Shown: positions 44,188-54,660, counted from the first letter of the stretch. The stretch: 64,000 nucleotides of DNA from Bacteroidales bacterium (GCA_021108325.1 JAIORB010000039.1:18331-82330); one strand, 5' to 3'. Numbers and translations are program-made. The notes: generated from the letters alone by a model not told the origin.

Positions 44188-46626
44188 ATGGAAAAACAAC
44201 CTTCATACGAAGAGTTGCAGAAGGAGATTTCTCGACTTGAAAATAAATTGTCCGCCTTAAAATCCGAACAATCCAAAACTCCATTTGATGTATATCAACA
44301 CTTATTTTTTGAAATTACTGAATACTCTAAAAATGCCATTGTTCTTTTAGAAACAAAAGACAATGGTGAATCTTTTTACATTAAATACTTTAATAAAAAA
44401 GCCGAAGAAATAGAAAAAATAAACCGAAAAAAAGTAATTGGGAAAAATCTCGTTGAATCATTTCCTTCAGTATTAAATTCCGGTTTTTTTGAAGCATTAC
44501 AAAGAGTGTTTCATTTAAATAAACCAGAGGAATTTTATTCTACAATCGTTTCTCCTGGTAAAATTTCTGAATGGAAACACAATTATATATATAAATTATC
44601 TAATTATGAAATAGTAAGCATCTATGTGGATGAAGCAGAGAGAAAAAATAAAGAATTCGAGCTAAAACTAAATCAGGAGAAGTTACAAATTGCAATGGAA
44701 GCTGCTAATTATTTCTCCTTCGAAATCAATTTGCTAACAGAAAAAATTGAAACTCTTAATGAAATATATAATAGTCTGGGATATAGCTCTACTGAAATTA
44801 TTAAATTAATGCAAAAAACGGGTAGCCTTGTTCATCCTGAAGATTTCAAAAAAGCCAAATCTCTTATTTTGAGGCACTCTCGCGGTTTATTACCTTCTTT
44901 TTATACTGAGTTTAGAATAAAAAATAAAAAGGGTAGCTGGATATGGTTTATGGCTACAGGGAAAATTGTTGAATGGGATAAGGACTCAAAACCTATAAGA
45001 CTTGTTGGGCTTATTAAAAATATTCAGGAAGAAAAAGAAATACAACTAAAACTTAAAGAAAGCGAAGAAAAATTTAAATCACTTGCTACGTTGCTACCTG
45101 AAGTGGTTTATGAAACAGATGTACATGGTAATATGACCTTTGCCAATTTAAAAACATTTGATATTTTTGGATATACTCCCGATGATATTGAAAAAGGATT
45201 AAATATTGTTCAGTTGCTTGCGCCTGAAGAAATTAAAAGGGCAAAACAAAACATTAAAAAGGTTTTTGAGTCAGAAAATGTTCCCGGCCAGGAATATATA
45301 GCTTTAACAAAATCAGGCAAAAGATTTCCTGTTTTAGTATATTCTAGTATTATTAAAGATGGTCAAAACATAAAGGGTTTAAGAGGAATAATTGTAAACA
45401 TTTCTGATCTTAAAAAAACACAGGAACAACTTAAAACCAGCGAAGAGAATTTTCGGCAGTTCTCGGAAAATATTAACGATGCATTCTGGTTAAGATCTCT
45501 TGATAACAAGCTTATATATTCTAATTCTGCATGTTATAAAATTGTCGGAAAAAATTTTGAAAAGGTTTTTGAAAATTTTGATGTTTATAAAAATTGGATA
45601 CATCCTGACGATAAAGAACGCATTATTAAACAAAGAGAAAACAACTTGAAAAATCAAGATGAAAACCATTTTTACGAACATAGAATAATCAGGCCCGACG
45701 GTGAAATAAGATGGTTATGGATTAGAACTTTTCCTGTTTTTAATGAAAAAGCTGAACTTTACAGGCGTACCGGAATTGCAAGCGACATAACAGAGCAGAA
45801 AAAATTAATGTCTGATTTATTAATTGCAAAAGAAAAAGCTGAGGAAAGCGATAAACTGAAATCTGCATTTTTAGCAAATATGTCGCACGAAATAAGAACT
45901 CCAATGAACGGAATCCTTGGTTTTGCAGAGCTTTTAAAAGACAATTTTATAACAAAAAAGGAAAAAACTGATTATCTTAAAATAATTGACCTAAACGGAA
46001 AACAACTTCTAAATCTTATAAATGACATTCTTGATGTATCAAAAATCACGGCCTCACAACTGTCAATAAACAAAACACTTACAGAAGTCAATCCTCTTCT
46101 TAAAAAAACATACCATATATTTATTGAAGAACAAAAAAAACTTCAAAAACAAGATATAAAGTTTAATCTTAAACTTCCCGAGGAAAAAAATAATATAATC
46201 TTTACAGATATAACACGTTTACAACAAATTTTTAATAATTTGTTAAGTAATGCTTTTAAGTTTACAAATTCCGGTTCCATTAATTTTGGTTATAAAATAA
46301 TTAATAATAGTAGTTCAGATTATTATCAGTTTTTTGTATCTGATACCGGTATTGGTATAACTAAAAATATGAAAGAATATATTTTTGAACGATTTGGTCA
46401 GGGACAAACTAATAAATATTCAAATCAGCCCGGAACAGGTCTTGGATTAGCTATCTCTAAAGGATTAATTGAATTGTTAAATGGTAAAATATGGTTTGAA
46501 TCAACTCCTGAAAATATACCTGAAGGTATACCCGGAGGTTCAACTTTTTACTTTACAATTCCAATTATTAATAATGTAAGTTCGATCGAACAAAACAAAT
46601 TAGAATCAAAAACAAAAAAGGGATGA
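44188..46626 (+). CDS. PAS-domain histidine kinase
   Basis: 812 residues, with no membrane segment. A short N-terminal coiled coil (EELQKEISRLENKLSALKSEQ) is followed by four PAS-type segments (~30-140, ~160-280, ~295-415, ~420-545). The HisKA box FLANMSHEIRTPMNGILGFAE has His567. The HATPase has NNLLSNAFKFT, DTGIGI and GTGLGLAISKGLIELLNGKIWF. It lacks its own receiver; the CheY-like gene overlaps by 4 bp and is its likely partner. Cytoplasmic sensing of a small molecule, redox state or light is possible. No DNA-binding output is visible. Confidence 0.93.
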   Translation: MEKQPSYEELQKEISRLENKLSALKSEQSKTPFDVYQHLFFEITEYSKNAIVLLETKDNGESFYIKYFNKKAEEIEKINRKKVIGKNLVESFPSVLNSGFFEALQRVFHLNKPEEFYSTIVSPGKISEWKHNYIYKLSNYEIVSIYVDEAERKNKEFELKLNQEKLQIAMEAANYFSFEINLLTEKIETLNEIYNSLGYSSTEIIKLMQKTGSLVHPEDFKKAKSLILRHSRGLLPSFYTEFRIKNKKGSWIWFMATGKIVEWDKDSKPIRLVGLIKNIQEEKEIQLKLKESEEKFKSLATLLPEVVYETDVHGNMTFANLKTFDIFGYTPDDIEKGLNIVQLLAPEEIKRAKQNIKKVFESENVPGQEYIALTKSGKRFPVLVYSSIIKDGQNIKGLRGIIVNISDLKKTQEQLKTSEENFRQFSENINDAFWLRSLDNKLIYSNSACYKIVGKNFEKVFENFDVYKNWIHPDDKERIIKQRENNLKNQDENHFYEHRIIRPDGEIRWLWIRTFPVFNEKAELYRRTGIASDITEQKKLMSDLLIAKEKAEESDKLKSAFLANMSHEIRTPMNGILGFAELLKDNFITKKEKTDYLKIIDLNGKQLLNLINDILDVSKITASQLSINKTLTEVNPLLKKTYHIFIEEQKKLQKQDIKFNLKLPEEKNNIIFTDITRLQQIFNNLLSNAFKFTNSGSINFGYKIINNSSSDYYQFFVSDTGIGITKNMKEYIFERFGQGQTNKYSNQPGTGLGLAISKGLIELLNGKIWFESTPENIPEGIPGGSTFYFTIPIINNVSSIEQNKLESKTKKG

Positions 46627-47000
46627 AAACACTGGAAAATGTAAACATTTTAGTAGTGGAGGACGACGAAGACAATCTTGAATTTCTTCGCAGACTATTG
46701 ATTAAACATGGGGCAAATGTTGTTGTTGCCCGTACAGGAGAAGAAGCTGTTAATATAGTTAAAGCCAATAAACAAATTCAAATTGTGTTAATGGATATTC
46801 GTTTACCGGATATTAATGGTTTTGAAACTACCCGGAAAATTAAAAAACTAAAACCTAATCTTCCGGTAATAGCACAAACTGCTTATGCAATGTATAACGA
46901 TAGAGAGCTATGCCTGGCAAATGGTTGCGACGATTACATTTCAAAACCTCTGGATAAAGATATTTTATTTGAAAAAATAAATCATTACATTTACAATTAA
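46623..47000 (+). CDS. CheY-like response regulator (single receiver)
   Basis: 125 residues. Acidic pocket DD at 14-15 (VVEDDEDN), phospho-acceptor Asp58 (VLMDIRLPD), conserved Thr-like position and Lys in YISKPLDKD. There is no output domain. It overlaps the kinase by 4 bp, so kinase and receiver are co-translated. It may pass phosphate on to another protein or act as a phosphate sink. Confidence 0.93.
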   Translation: MKTLENVNILVVEDDEDNLEFLRRLLIKHGANVVVARTGEEAVNIVKANKQIQIVLMDIRLPDINGFETTRKIKKLKPNLPVIAQTAYAMYNDRELCLANGCDDYISKPLDKDILFEKINHYIYN

Positions 47001-47011
47001 ATTAAAATATC

Positions 47012-47347
47012 ATGCAGAGATCTCTTATAATTGGTTTATTGTCAGCTCTTTTACTTGTAGTTTTCGCGTTACAAAACAGCGATCCCGTGGTTCTCGATTT
47101 TATTATTGGAAATCCTGTTGAAGAAACACCGCTTTCATTGGTTTTACTTGTAACCATAATTATTGGCATCTTTGTTGGCTTATTGTTGTCGTATCCTACC
47201 CTTAAAAAACTAAAAACGAATATTTCTGATAATAATGCGGAAATTACCAAGCTGACAAATATTTTAGAAGAATATAAAAAAGAATACGGTATACATAAAA
47301 ACAAAAACGAAGAAAAAAAACAGGAAGAAAAGCCTGAAGAAAAATAG
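47012..47347 (+). CDS. LapA/DUF1049-like small membrane protein
   Basis: 111 residues. Two hydrophobic helices (~5-23 and ~40-60) lie around the LapA-type motif FALQNSDPVVLDF, with a charged coiled C-terminal tail (EEYKKEYGIHKNKNEEKKQEE). Homologues (LapA, lipopolysaccharide assembly protein A domain) help organise LPS synthesis enzymes in the inner membrane. It follows the receiver gene by 11 bp. Confidence 0.8.
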   Translation: MQRSLIIGLLSALLLVVFALQNSDPVVLDFIIGNPVEETPLSLVLLVTIIIGIFVGLLLSYPTLKKLKTNISDNNAEITKLTNILEEYKKEYGIHKNKNEEKKQEEKPEEK

Positions 47348-47353
47348 AATAAA

Positions 47354-47803
47354 TTAATTGGATGCTTTCATTAAATGTGTGTTATCAATTGGATATCCTT
47401 TTTTTTTCCATTGAATAATTCCTCCTTCTAAATTATATACTTTATTAAATTTCATCTCTTTACATACTATTTGTGAGGCTGTTTCGCTTCTATCTCCATC
47501 TTCACAATAAACTAAAATATCAGTGTTTTTATCGATTTTTTCCAGAAGCGCTTTTAGTGATTCTCTGCTCGAAGCTAAATATGCATTTTTTAATCGTTCT
47601 TTTCTGAATTCTTTGTGCAGTCTGACATCAATTAATAGAACTTCATTGGTTTCAATCAGTAAGTTAAAATCATCACTATTAATATTTTTATAGCATGTAT
47701 TTGAAGATTTCTGTGCAAAAGCTGACAGATAGAGTACAAATAATAGTATAAAACTTAAATATGATGCTTTCATTTTTTTAAAAATCATCCGATTACCATA
47801 CAA
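47354..47803 (-). CDS. Exported rhodanese-like protein
   Basis: 149 residues from the first Met; the Met at residue 11 (base 47773) gives a better signal peptide (MKASYLSFILLFVLYLSAFAQ). The rhodanese domain has VLLIDVRLHKEFRKERLKNA and the active loop ILVYCEDGDRSETAS with Cys100. A likely periplasmic sulfurtransferase or single-domain persulfide carrier. It is convergent with the LapA-like gene, separated by 6 bp. Confidence 0.88.
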   Translation of the reverse strand: MYGNRMIFKKMKASYLSFILLFVLYLSAFAQKSSNTCYKNINSDDFNLLIETNEVLLIDVRLHKEFRKERLKNAYLASSRESLKALLEKIDKNTDILVYCEDGDRSETASQIVCKEMKFNKVYNLEGGIIQWKKKGYPIDNTHLMKASN

Positions 47804-47874
47804 ATTTAAATTAATAATTCTATTTTAAATCTAGTATGCTTAATTTTACATTATAAATCAAAATTTCATTAGTT

Positions 47875-49158
47875 ATGAAAATTGGTATTATCATTGGCAG
47901 AATTGGTGGTGTTGACGGCGTTGCTCTTGAAACTGAAAAGTGGATCGAAGTATTACGTAAGATGGGTCACGAGATATTTGTTATTTCAGGTCAGTTTGAA
48001 GGTCGAAAAATAGACTGTTCGCACGAAACAAGTGTACAAGAAATGTCTTTCTTTTCTCCGGAAAGTTACTGGGAGCAAAAAAAGGCTTTCTTTCATCCGG
48101 ATTTTGATCAAGACGATTTACTTGAACATTGTCGTTTATATGCTAAAGTGATTGAAGAAAAAATTGTCAATTGGATTACCAAACATAAAATTGACCTTCT
48201 TTTTTCAGAAAATGCTTCTTGCCTGCCCTCTCATATTTCAATGGCTTTAGCAATTAAACAAGCTGTTAAAAAAACCGGCAAACCAATAATCACCCATGAT
48301 CATGATTTTGCCTGGGAGCGCGGTGACAGATACGTTTCACCTCACCCTAAAATTAATGAATTTGTGGTAAATGAATTCCCTCTTCGTTTACCAAATAGCT
48401 ATCATGCGGTTATAAATTTGCATGCACAAAAAACACTAAAGGAAAAATTTAACAGAGATTCTGTTGTTGTTCCCAATGTTATGAATTTTGATTTGCCGTA
48501 TGGTCAGATAACTAATCATAATAAAGATTTAAAAAATAATCTCGGATTAAACAGCAAAGATATTCTCTTATTTCAGATAACTAGAGTTGTTGGACGCAAA
48601 GGTATTGAGACTGCAATTAAATTAATTGATAAGCTCAATGATCAGAAAGTTAAACTTATTATTACAGGAAATTATGCCGATGATGCCGGTAGTGAATATT
48701 ATATGAAACTGGTGGATTTAATTCATGAATTAAAATTAAGTAAACAGATTCATTTCGCTTATCATAGTTTTTCATCTAAAAGCCATTCAATTGGTTCAAA
48801 TGGTAAATCATATTCATTATCAGATGCTTATGCTCATGCCAGGGCATGTACGTATTTTAGCACTTACGAAGGTTTTGGCAATGCTTTTGTCGAAGCCGTA
48901 TTAGCAAAACGTCCTATTTTTGTAAATAACTACAAGCCTGTTTATTGGCCCGATATTGGAAGCAAGGGTTTTAAAGCTGTTATGCTGGAAGATAATTTGA
49001 TAACAGATACAGCATTAAAAGAAATGCAGGAGGTAATTTATAATACCGAACTTAATAAAGAAATAGCTGAATATAATTACCAGCTGGGCAAGAAACATTT
49101 TTCTTATGATATTCTTGAAGAAAAGTTGCACGAACTTATTAATATTACCACTAAGTAA
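47875..49158 (+). CDS. Family 4 glycosyltransferase (HDxDFxWE type)
   Basis: 427 residues. N-terminal half with RIGGVDGVALETEKW and ITHDHDFAWERGDRY; C-terminal GT-B half with FQITRVVGRKGIETAI and STYEGFGNAFVEAVLAKRPIFV. The HDHDFAWERG motif matches the HDFYWEGG segment in the large fusion at 50434-54600, so the two are of the same glycosyltransferase group. This one lacks the extra domain. Substrate unknown; a role in glycosylglycerate- or trehalose-like solute or a surface glycan is possible. Confidence 0.85.
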   Translation: MKIGIIIGRIGGVDGVALETEKWIEVLRKMGHEIFVISGQFEGRKIDCSHETSVQEMSFFSPESYWEQKKAFFHPDFDQDDLLEHCRLYAKVIEEKIVNWITKHKIDLLFSENASCLPSHISMALAIKQAVKKTGKPIITHDHDFAWERGDRYVSPHPKINEFVVNEFPLRLPNSYHAVINLHAQKTLKEKFNRDSVVVPNVMNFDLPYGQITNHNKDLKNNLGLNSKDILLFQITRVVGRKGIETAIKLIDKLNDQKVKLIITGNYADDAGSEYYMKLVDLIHELKLSKQIHFAYHSFSSKSHSIGSNGKSYSLSDAYAHARACTYFSTYEGFGNAFVEAVLAKRPIFVNNYKPVYWPDIGSKGFKAVMLEDNLITDTALKEMQEVIYNTELNKEIAEYNYQLGKKHFSYDILEEKLHELINITTK

Positions 49159-49293
49159 TTTCAATACGATTGGCAATTGCTTTTGATGTCATTTCATTTT
49201 TAATGATCTATTTTTTGCATTTTTTTTATGTGTACAAATTTTCTTCCTTATCAGAATAAAATGATGTTGTAATAACTTGAAATGCAATTGGTA

Positions 49294-50421
49294 TTATTCG
49301 TAAAAAAAAGATGCAATAATATTATCAGATATAAATATGCCTTTTTCAGTTAAAATAAAATTATTTCCAGATTTCCTTAATAAATTTTCTTTAAGCAGAT
49401 TTTCTGTTTTTGATAAAAAATATCTTAAATACTTTTTATCAAAATCTTTTTCCAACTTTTTTGTATTTAATCCCCACATCGTTCTCAATGATGTAATCAC
49501 ATAATCGTTATATTTTTTCTTTTCTTCCAAAATTTCTTTCTCTAATGGTATTTTTCCTTTCGGTATTGAATCCAAATATGCACGAAGATTTGAAATATTC
49601 CATTGTCGTGAAGTTAAATTATACGAATGCGCAGAAGGACCTAATCCTAAATACTTTACACCCATCCAATAATTTGTGTTGTGCAATGAAATAGAACCAT
49701 CTTTTGCAAAATTCGAAATTTCATAGTGTAAAAATCCATTTTCTTTGGTTTTTTCGACTAATAATTGAAATTGTTCCAAACTTTCTTTTTCGTTTGGCAA
49801 ATTCAATTTTTGATTTTTTTGTAATTTTTGAAAAAGAGTATTTGGTTCAATTGTTAAATGATAAGCTGAAATATGTTGAATATTTAACTTGATAGCTTGA
49901 TCGATGTTTTCTTCCCACTTTTTTAAACTTAGATCGGGTAAACCATAAATTAAATCTACGCTTATATTTTTAAATCCTGTTTTTTGTGCTTCTACAATTG
50001 AACTTATTGCCTGATTTACAGTGTGTTTGCGCCGCATTAATTGTAAATCCGAATCGTTAAACGACTGAATACCAACACTTAACCTGTTTACTCCTATAGT
50101 AAAAATTGATTTTAAGTATTTTTCATTTAAATCGTCAGGATTAGCTTCCAGGGTAATTTCATTATTTTGCTCAACTTGAAAATATTTATAAATTTCTTCT
50201 AATATTTTTTCAACATGATCTGAGCTTAGTATTGATGGTGTTCCTCCACCAAAATATATGGTTTGTATTTTTTCACTACTTAAATATTCCGATTGCAATT
50301 TAATCTCAGTACAAATTGCATTAACAAAATCTTCTAAATAAGTTTTGTTTGCAATAGAATAAAAATCACAGTAAGCACATTTTTGCTTACAAAAAGGTAT
50401 GTGTAAATATATTCCGGCCAA
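49294..50421 (-). CDS. hemW: HemW (radical SAM heme chaperone)
   Basis: 375 residues. The radical-SAM cluster motif CxxxCxxC is C11, C15, C18 in IPFCKQKCAYCDFYS. GGGTPSIL and SVGIQSF follow, with the HemN C-terminal domain (ILTEKGIFISDNI) later. Without the N-terminal extension of HemN, this is the HemW branch, a heme-binding chaperone rather than a coproporphyrinogen dehydrogenase. It lies 12 bp downstream of the large fusion gene on the same strand, so they could share a transcript. Confidence 0.9.
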   Translation of the reverse strand: MAGIYLHIPFCKQKCAYCDFYSIANKTYLEDFVNAICTEIKLQSEYLSSEKIQTIYFGGGTPSILSSDHVEKILEEIYKYFQVEQNNEITLEANPDDLNEKYLKSIFTIGVNRLSVGIQSFNDSDLQLMRRKHTVNQAISSIVEAQKTGFKNISVDLIYGLPDLSLKKWEENIDQAIKLNIQHISAYHLTIEPNTLFQKLQKNQKLNLPNEKESLEQFQLLVEKTKENGFLHYEISNFAKDGSISLHNTNYWMGVKYLGLGPSAHSYNLTSRQWNISNLRAYLDSIPKGKIPLEKEILEEKKKYNDYVITSLRTMWGLNTKKLEKDFDKKYLRYFLSKTENLLKENLLRKSGNNFILTEKGIFISDNIIASFFYE

Positions 50422-50433
50422 TTTAAAAATTTT

Positions 50434-53400
50434 TTAATCTTTAATATATCCCATTATCACGTTAGAAACTGCTCTTGGTTCCGGAGGAAGTGAATAAATA
50501 TTTTCTTCATATCGACTATTATATGGTGAGATATTTAATGTTTGCCCGTTAACAACCAAAGTACTACTTCCACCAGGATCAAAACCCATGGCCTTTTGAA
50601 TATTGAACTTTTTCAATATTTCTGCCATATCGAAATGCGTTGCTCCCACCGACTCTCTAATTCTTCCATTGATAGTAAGCACAATTAGATTTCCTTCATT
50701 GTCTATTCCTGCCGCAATTTTTGGCCCTCGCATATCAGTATAGTCTAACCGCGCTGCTTGTGTTTTAATTGAATTTTGAGTTTTCCATCCCTCCTTCTTC
50801 ATGTCCAGAATAATTTCACCATTATCAATAAGCATTGGTCCGGCCTCAACAGCATAGTCAATGTTTTCTAATCCATTTATCTTAATTTCAAGTTCATCAT
50901 TAATTTTCCACGATTTTGGAAATTTCTCCTTTGGTATTACCAATGTTAAACCAACAGGTATTATTTTAATATTTTGTTTATCAGATACATCAATAATATC
51001 TTTGATTATATTACCAGCCAATCTGATTACATGGCTTTTTTCAACTATAATTTCTTCATTTTCATACATTAAATCATAAAAACAAGATTTATTTGAATCC
51101 TTATTTGTATTGTACTGATCTTCAGAAAGCTCGACGGTGTCTGTTCCACGTGAAACAATGATGCCTTTTGAACAATTCACCCGGGAGATATTAACAATAC
51201 CATTTTTAAAAATTAATGCTGGTTTATTAAAAAGAGGTGCACTTAACACTCTTCCTTCTGATATTAACAATCCTAAAGGAGAACCAATATATGATTCCGG
51301 AAGTCCCAACTTACCAACAAGCTCTGCATTAAGAATATAACCTCCATTCCAGGCAATTTTTGCTGTTTTCCCCGAATTTGTTTTTAAACTTTTTACAAAA
51401 TCTGTTACTCTTTTTGTTTTTTTACTTGATTCTGCTATAAATTCCCAGTTCTTATAATTTTTCATATTTGCTTTTGCAACAACACCACTCCACGGCATAC
51501 CATCATTATAAACTCCGCTTACATATTCGTAACTTACTGCTTCTGAAATATTTTCATTGCTAAGTAAATCACCAATTACTTTTTTTATTGGCGACATTTT
51601 TGTTTCAGCATCTGTTTTTAATCTTTCATATACTTCTTTTTCTCCAAAATCTTCAATTACCTTTTTAAATTCCTTGCTTTTTAAATACTTATTAAAATCT
51701 TTTGCTGTTTGAACTGGTGTTGGATACGCTAAAGTTGGGCGAATACCAGCAGGAACAAATTGAATAAACCCACTATTTAATGGTATTCCCATTATTGCTT
51801 CAGTAAGCTTGTCCTCTACTTTTCCAATATGAAATCTATCTATATCAACAATATCGGTCATTACTGACGATTCTTGTCGGTTTGAAATTATGAAACCATT
51901 TTCTTCTTTTACTTTTTTTAATTTAGAAAGCCCTTCATCTCCTAGCTGATTAAAATGAATCCCAATACATAATTGATTTATTTCTATCACCTGTAAAATA
52001 TTATACTTGTATAGTAATATCAATTCTTCGTCTTGTCCATTAATAATGAACTTTTTGATACTTTGGCTATTATAATTTTCAATTGTTGTTGTTTTGCTTG
52101 CCATTATATATATAGGCGATATATAATTAGCATTTTTCTCTATTACTTCCTCGGTTAATTCTTCTTCTATTCTTAGTTCAAGCCTGGATCGAACCGCTTG
52201 CAAAGCAAAAAACTCCAGTTCGTTTTTGATATATTTTCCAGGGAAATAGGCTATAGGTAAATTTGCTTGTAATTTTTTTATTAAAAATTTTCTGTCATCA
52301 ATTCCTAAATATGTACTTGATGTAAGTTGTGATAAAGCCAAATCAAAATCTGTAAAGAAATGTGCACTTGTATTTATCTTAGGGTTCTCATTAGGATTTA
52401 TAATAGAATGATACAAAAAATTAATTAAGCCACTTAATTCCTGAATGGTAAAATCCTGGTACGGATAATTGTCCTTGTTTCGGTGTCGGTAAGGTAAAGA
52501 ATGGTCGTGACGTATTTTAACCTCTCCTGATTTATACAAAAATATTCCTTCAATTGCGTTAAAAAACTTAATTTTTTGTTTTTCAGGAATGTTATTTATT
52601 CTACTGTTTATTAGTTCCTTTGCGTAATTAAAAGCCATTCCACGGAATAATTGTTCTTCAACTCTAAAGTAACTAGGATCTATTAACGATTTTAATAAAA
52701 TCATAAATCGCATTCGTCCATAACCCGGCAAGTATTCTCTATTTTCAGTATTTAATATTTTTTTAAAATCTTCGTTAGTATAATTACATAATTCTTTATA
52801 ATCGGAAATGGCTCTTTTTACAATATTCATTGTTTTCCGATTAGACTTAAATTGACGATACATTCGATAACATATATCATCAATATTATTTTTAAGGGCA
52901 TCTAAACTATATCTTTTATCAACAACTTTTTTATTATGAACTATTTCATCTGAAAACTTATGTGGGTAAAATACTCTTTCAATAATTTTCTTAACATGCT
53001 TTTTTGTAATGTTTTTACCATCAAATTCTATAACCTTCAATCTGTCAGAATGAGGCAAATGTTCTCCAATAACTTCTGAATAAACATTTTCAGGATAATA
53101 CCTGCTACAAAAGATTGGTGTTCCACAAGCTGCTGCCTCTATTATTGGGAGCCCTCTTCCCTCTGTTTTGCTTGGTAATAATATAAGCGAAGAAATATTA
53201 TATAATTCCGGAATTCCAACAGGGGTTTCAAAATGCTTTTTGAATTTTGGTTTATCGAGTTCACTAAATAAAAATGCTAAAAAGATTTTATTTCGAACAC
53301 CTTCTTCCAAAGAGTCAATTAATTCTTTAAATTTTCTAATTAATCGACGTAAATACTCAAAATGCCCGCCTGCTACAGGGCCTGTTATAATAATTGTTAA

Positions 53401-54600
53401 CTTAAGATGTTTAGTTTCCTTAAATCTTTTGTTAAAATCTTCTTCTAAAAATAATCTTTCAATTAACTCAAATCCTATTTCTATTCTCTTTCTTGAAATT
53501 ATTCTTGTCGGCTGAAGAAATATAATATTCTCGTTTAAAAACTTTACCAGTGGTTTTGTGTTTTTTGCACCTATTAAAATTGGTCTGGGGTTTTCCGGCG
53601 AAACTAAATCGCTTTCAATAACATCTTTGGCCGAATAGCTGATTAAAGTATCAGAGTATCTACTTAATACTTGTTCAAACTGATGAAAAGTATTAATTTT
53701 TTTCCGCTTTGAGGTATCTTGATATTCTGTAGTATCAACTGCAGTTCCAATTTCCAATACATTGGCTGGATTGTGACCATTTATTTTTATTAAATGCTCT
53801 GTTTGTTGCTTATTAATATTAACATTAATCCATATTCTTGATTCCCAGGGAAATAATACTTCTATTATTGAAAAGAATTCCCCTACATGCGAATTTCTAA
53901 AAAAGAAATCTCTTGGACCATCAGATAAATTTTTTTGTTTTTTTTCTATTTCACTATTTCCACCCTCCCAGTAAAAATCATGATTATTGTTAATTACCGG
54001 AATTCCTAATAGTTCCGATAATAAAACTACGGCCATACTTAATGAAACATTTCCCGGATTGGAACATACATTAATTAAATATAATAAACCTATCTTATTA
54101 TCAGTAATATAACCGCCCAGCTCTTCAACAATATTTATAGTTTGATTCCAAAACTTTCCAATTAAGTCATTATACTCTTCACTTCCACGTTCAAGTTTTG
54201 TAAAAAAGAAATCATCATACAAATCCCAATCATCGAAAGCCTGAATAATTGGTAATTCGCATTTCTCAACATAATTTGGTACAAGTTTTTTTGCTTCCGT
54301 ATAAAATTTCCCTGTAATGTAATGGATATTTGAACCGTTAAATTTTTTGTTTAATATTTTAGTGTATTTTTCAACTTCAATGCTAACTCCATCAATTGAA
54401 TACTGGTATGTTAAAAAAGCGAAACCTCCCTTGCACATATATGATTTAAAATCATCATAAGAACCTATAAATCTTCTTTGTGGTATTTTTCTATTCTCTT
54501 TAATTCGGTCCAAAAATAATCCTACATCAAACCATGTTTGAATGTTTTCTTTTTTTAATTGCTTTATTATATTTTTAATCTTTGTATTTGTATTTTTCAT
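50434..54600 (-). CDS. Giant glycosyltransferase-phosphodiester glycosidase fusion
   Basis: 1388 residues. Residues ~1-600 form a GT4/GT-B transferase (INNNHDFYWEGG; IFLQPTRIISRKRIEIGFELI; EGRGLPIIEAAACGTPIFCSR at ~480-500). The middle (~610-1040) is helical and not recognised. Residues ~1050-1385 match NAGPA-type phosphodiester glycosidase (IAWNGGYILN at ~1083; GFDPGGSSTLVVNG at ~1336; PRAVSNVIMGYI at the end). NAGPA domains cleave a sugar-1-phosphate diester. No signal peptide or membrane segment is evident, so it appears cytoplasmic. Joining synthesis and phosphodiester cleavage in one chain is rare. Confidence 0.85.
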   Translation of the reverse strand: MKNTNTKIKNIIKQLKKENIQTWFDVGLFLDRIKENRKIPQRRFIGSYDDFKSYMCKGGFAFLTYQYSIDGVSIEVEKYTKILNKKFNGSNIHYITGKFYTEAKKLVPNYVEKCELPIIQAFDDWDLYDDFFFTKLERGSEEYNDLIGKFWNQTINIVEELGGYITDNKIGLLYLINVCSNPGNVSLSMAVVLLSELLGIPVINNNHDFYWEGGNSEIEKKQKNLSDGPRDFFFRNSHVGEFFSIIEVLFPWESRIWINVNINKQQTEHLIKINGHNPANVLEIGTAVDTTEYQDTSKRKKINTFHQFEQVLSRYSDTLISYSAKDVIESDLVSPENPRPILIGAKNTKPLVKFLNENIIFLQPTRIISRKRIEIGFELIERLFLEEDFNKRFKETKHLKLTIIITGPVAGGHFEYLRRLIRKFKELIDSLEEGVRNKIFLAFLFSELDKPKFKKHFETPVGIPELYNISSLILLPSKTEGRGLPIIEAAACGTPIFCSRYYPENVYSEVIGEHLPHSDRLKVIEFDGKNITKKHVKKIIERVFYPHKFSDEIVHNKKVVDKRYSLDALKNNIDDICYRMYRQFKSNRKTMNIVKRAISDYKELCNYTNEDFKKILNTENREYLPGYGRMRFMILLKSLIDPSYFRVEEQLFRGMAFNYAKELINSRINNIPEKQKIKFFNAIEGIFLYKSGEVKIRHDHSLPYRHRNKDNYPYQDFTIQELSGLINFLYHSIINPNENPKINTSAHFFTDFDLALSQLTSSTYLGIDDRKFLIKKLQANLPIAYFPGKYIKNELEFFALQAVRSRLELRIEEELTEEVIEKNANYISPIYIMASKTTTIENYNSQSIKKFIINGQDEELILLYKYNILQVIEINQLCIGIHFNQLGDEGLSKLKKVKEENGFIISNRQESSVMTDIVDIDRFHIGKVEDKLTEAIMGIPLNSGFIQFVPAGIRPTLAYPTPVQTAKDFNKYLKSKEFKKVIEDFGEKEVYERLKTDAETKMSPIKKVIGDLLSNENISEAVSYEYVSGVYNDGMPWSGVVAKANMKNYKNWEFIAESSKKTKRVTDFVKSLKTNSGKTAKIAWNGGYILNAELVGKLGLPESYIGSPLGLLISEGRVLSAPLFNKPALIFKNGIVNISRVNCSKGIIVSRGTDTVELSEDQYNTNKDSNKSCFYDLMYENEEIIVEKSHVIRLAGNIIKDIIDVSDKQNIKIIPVGLTLVIPKEKFPKSWKINDELEIKINGLENIDYAVEAGPMLIDNGEIILDMKKEGWKTQNSIKTQAARLDYTDMRGPKIAAGIDNEGNLIVLTINGRIRESVGATHFDMAEILKKFNIQKAMGFDPGGSSTLVVNGQTLNISPYNSRYEENIYSLPPEPRAVSNVIMGYIKD

Positions 54601-54660
54601 GATTTTAATTTTAACGTTTTATAAGTTATGAAAAAAATTAAGAAAAAAGTGTTTTAATTT

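Noticed and set aside
49294..50421. Oxygen-independent coproporphyrinogen III oxidase (HemN)
   Set aside because: The chain is short and lacks the N-terminal HemN extension, so HemW is the better call.
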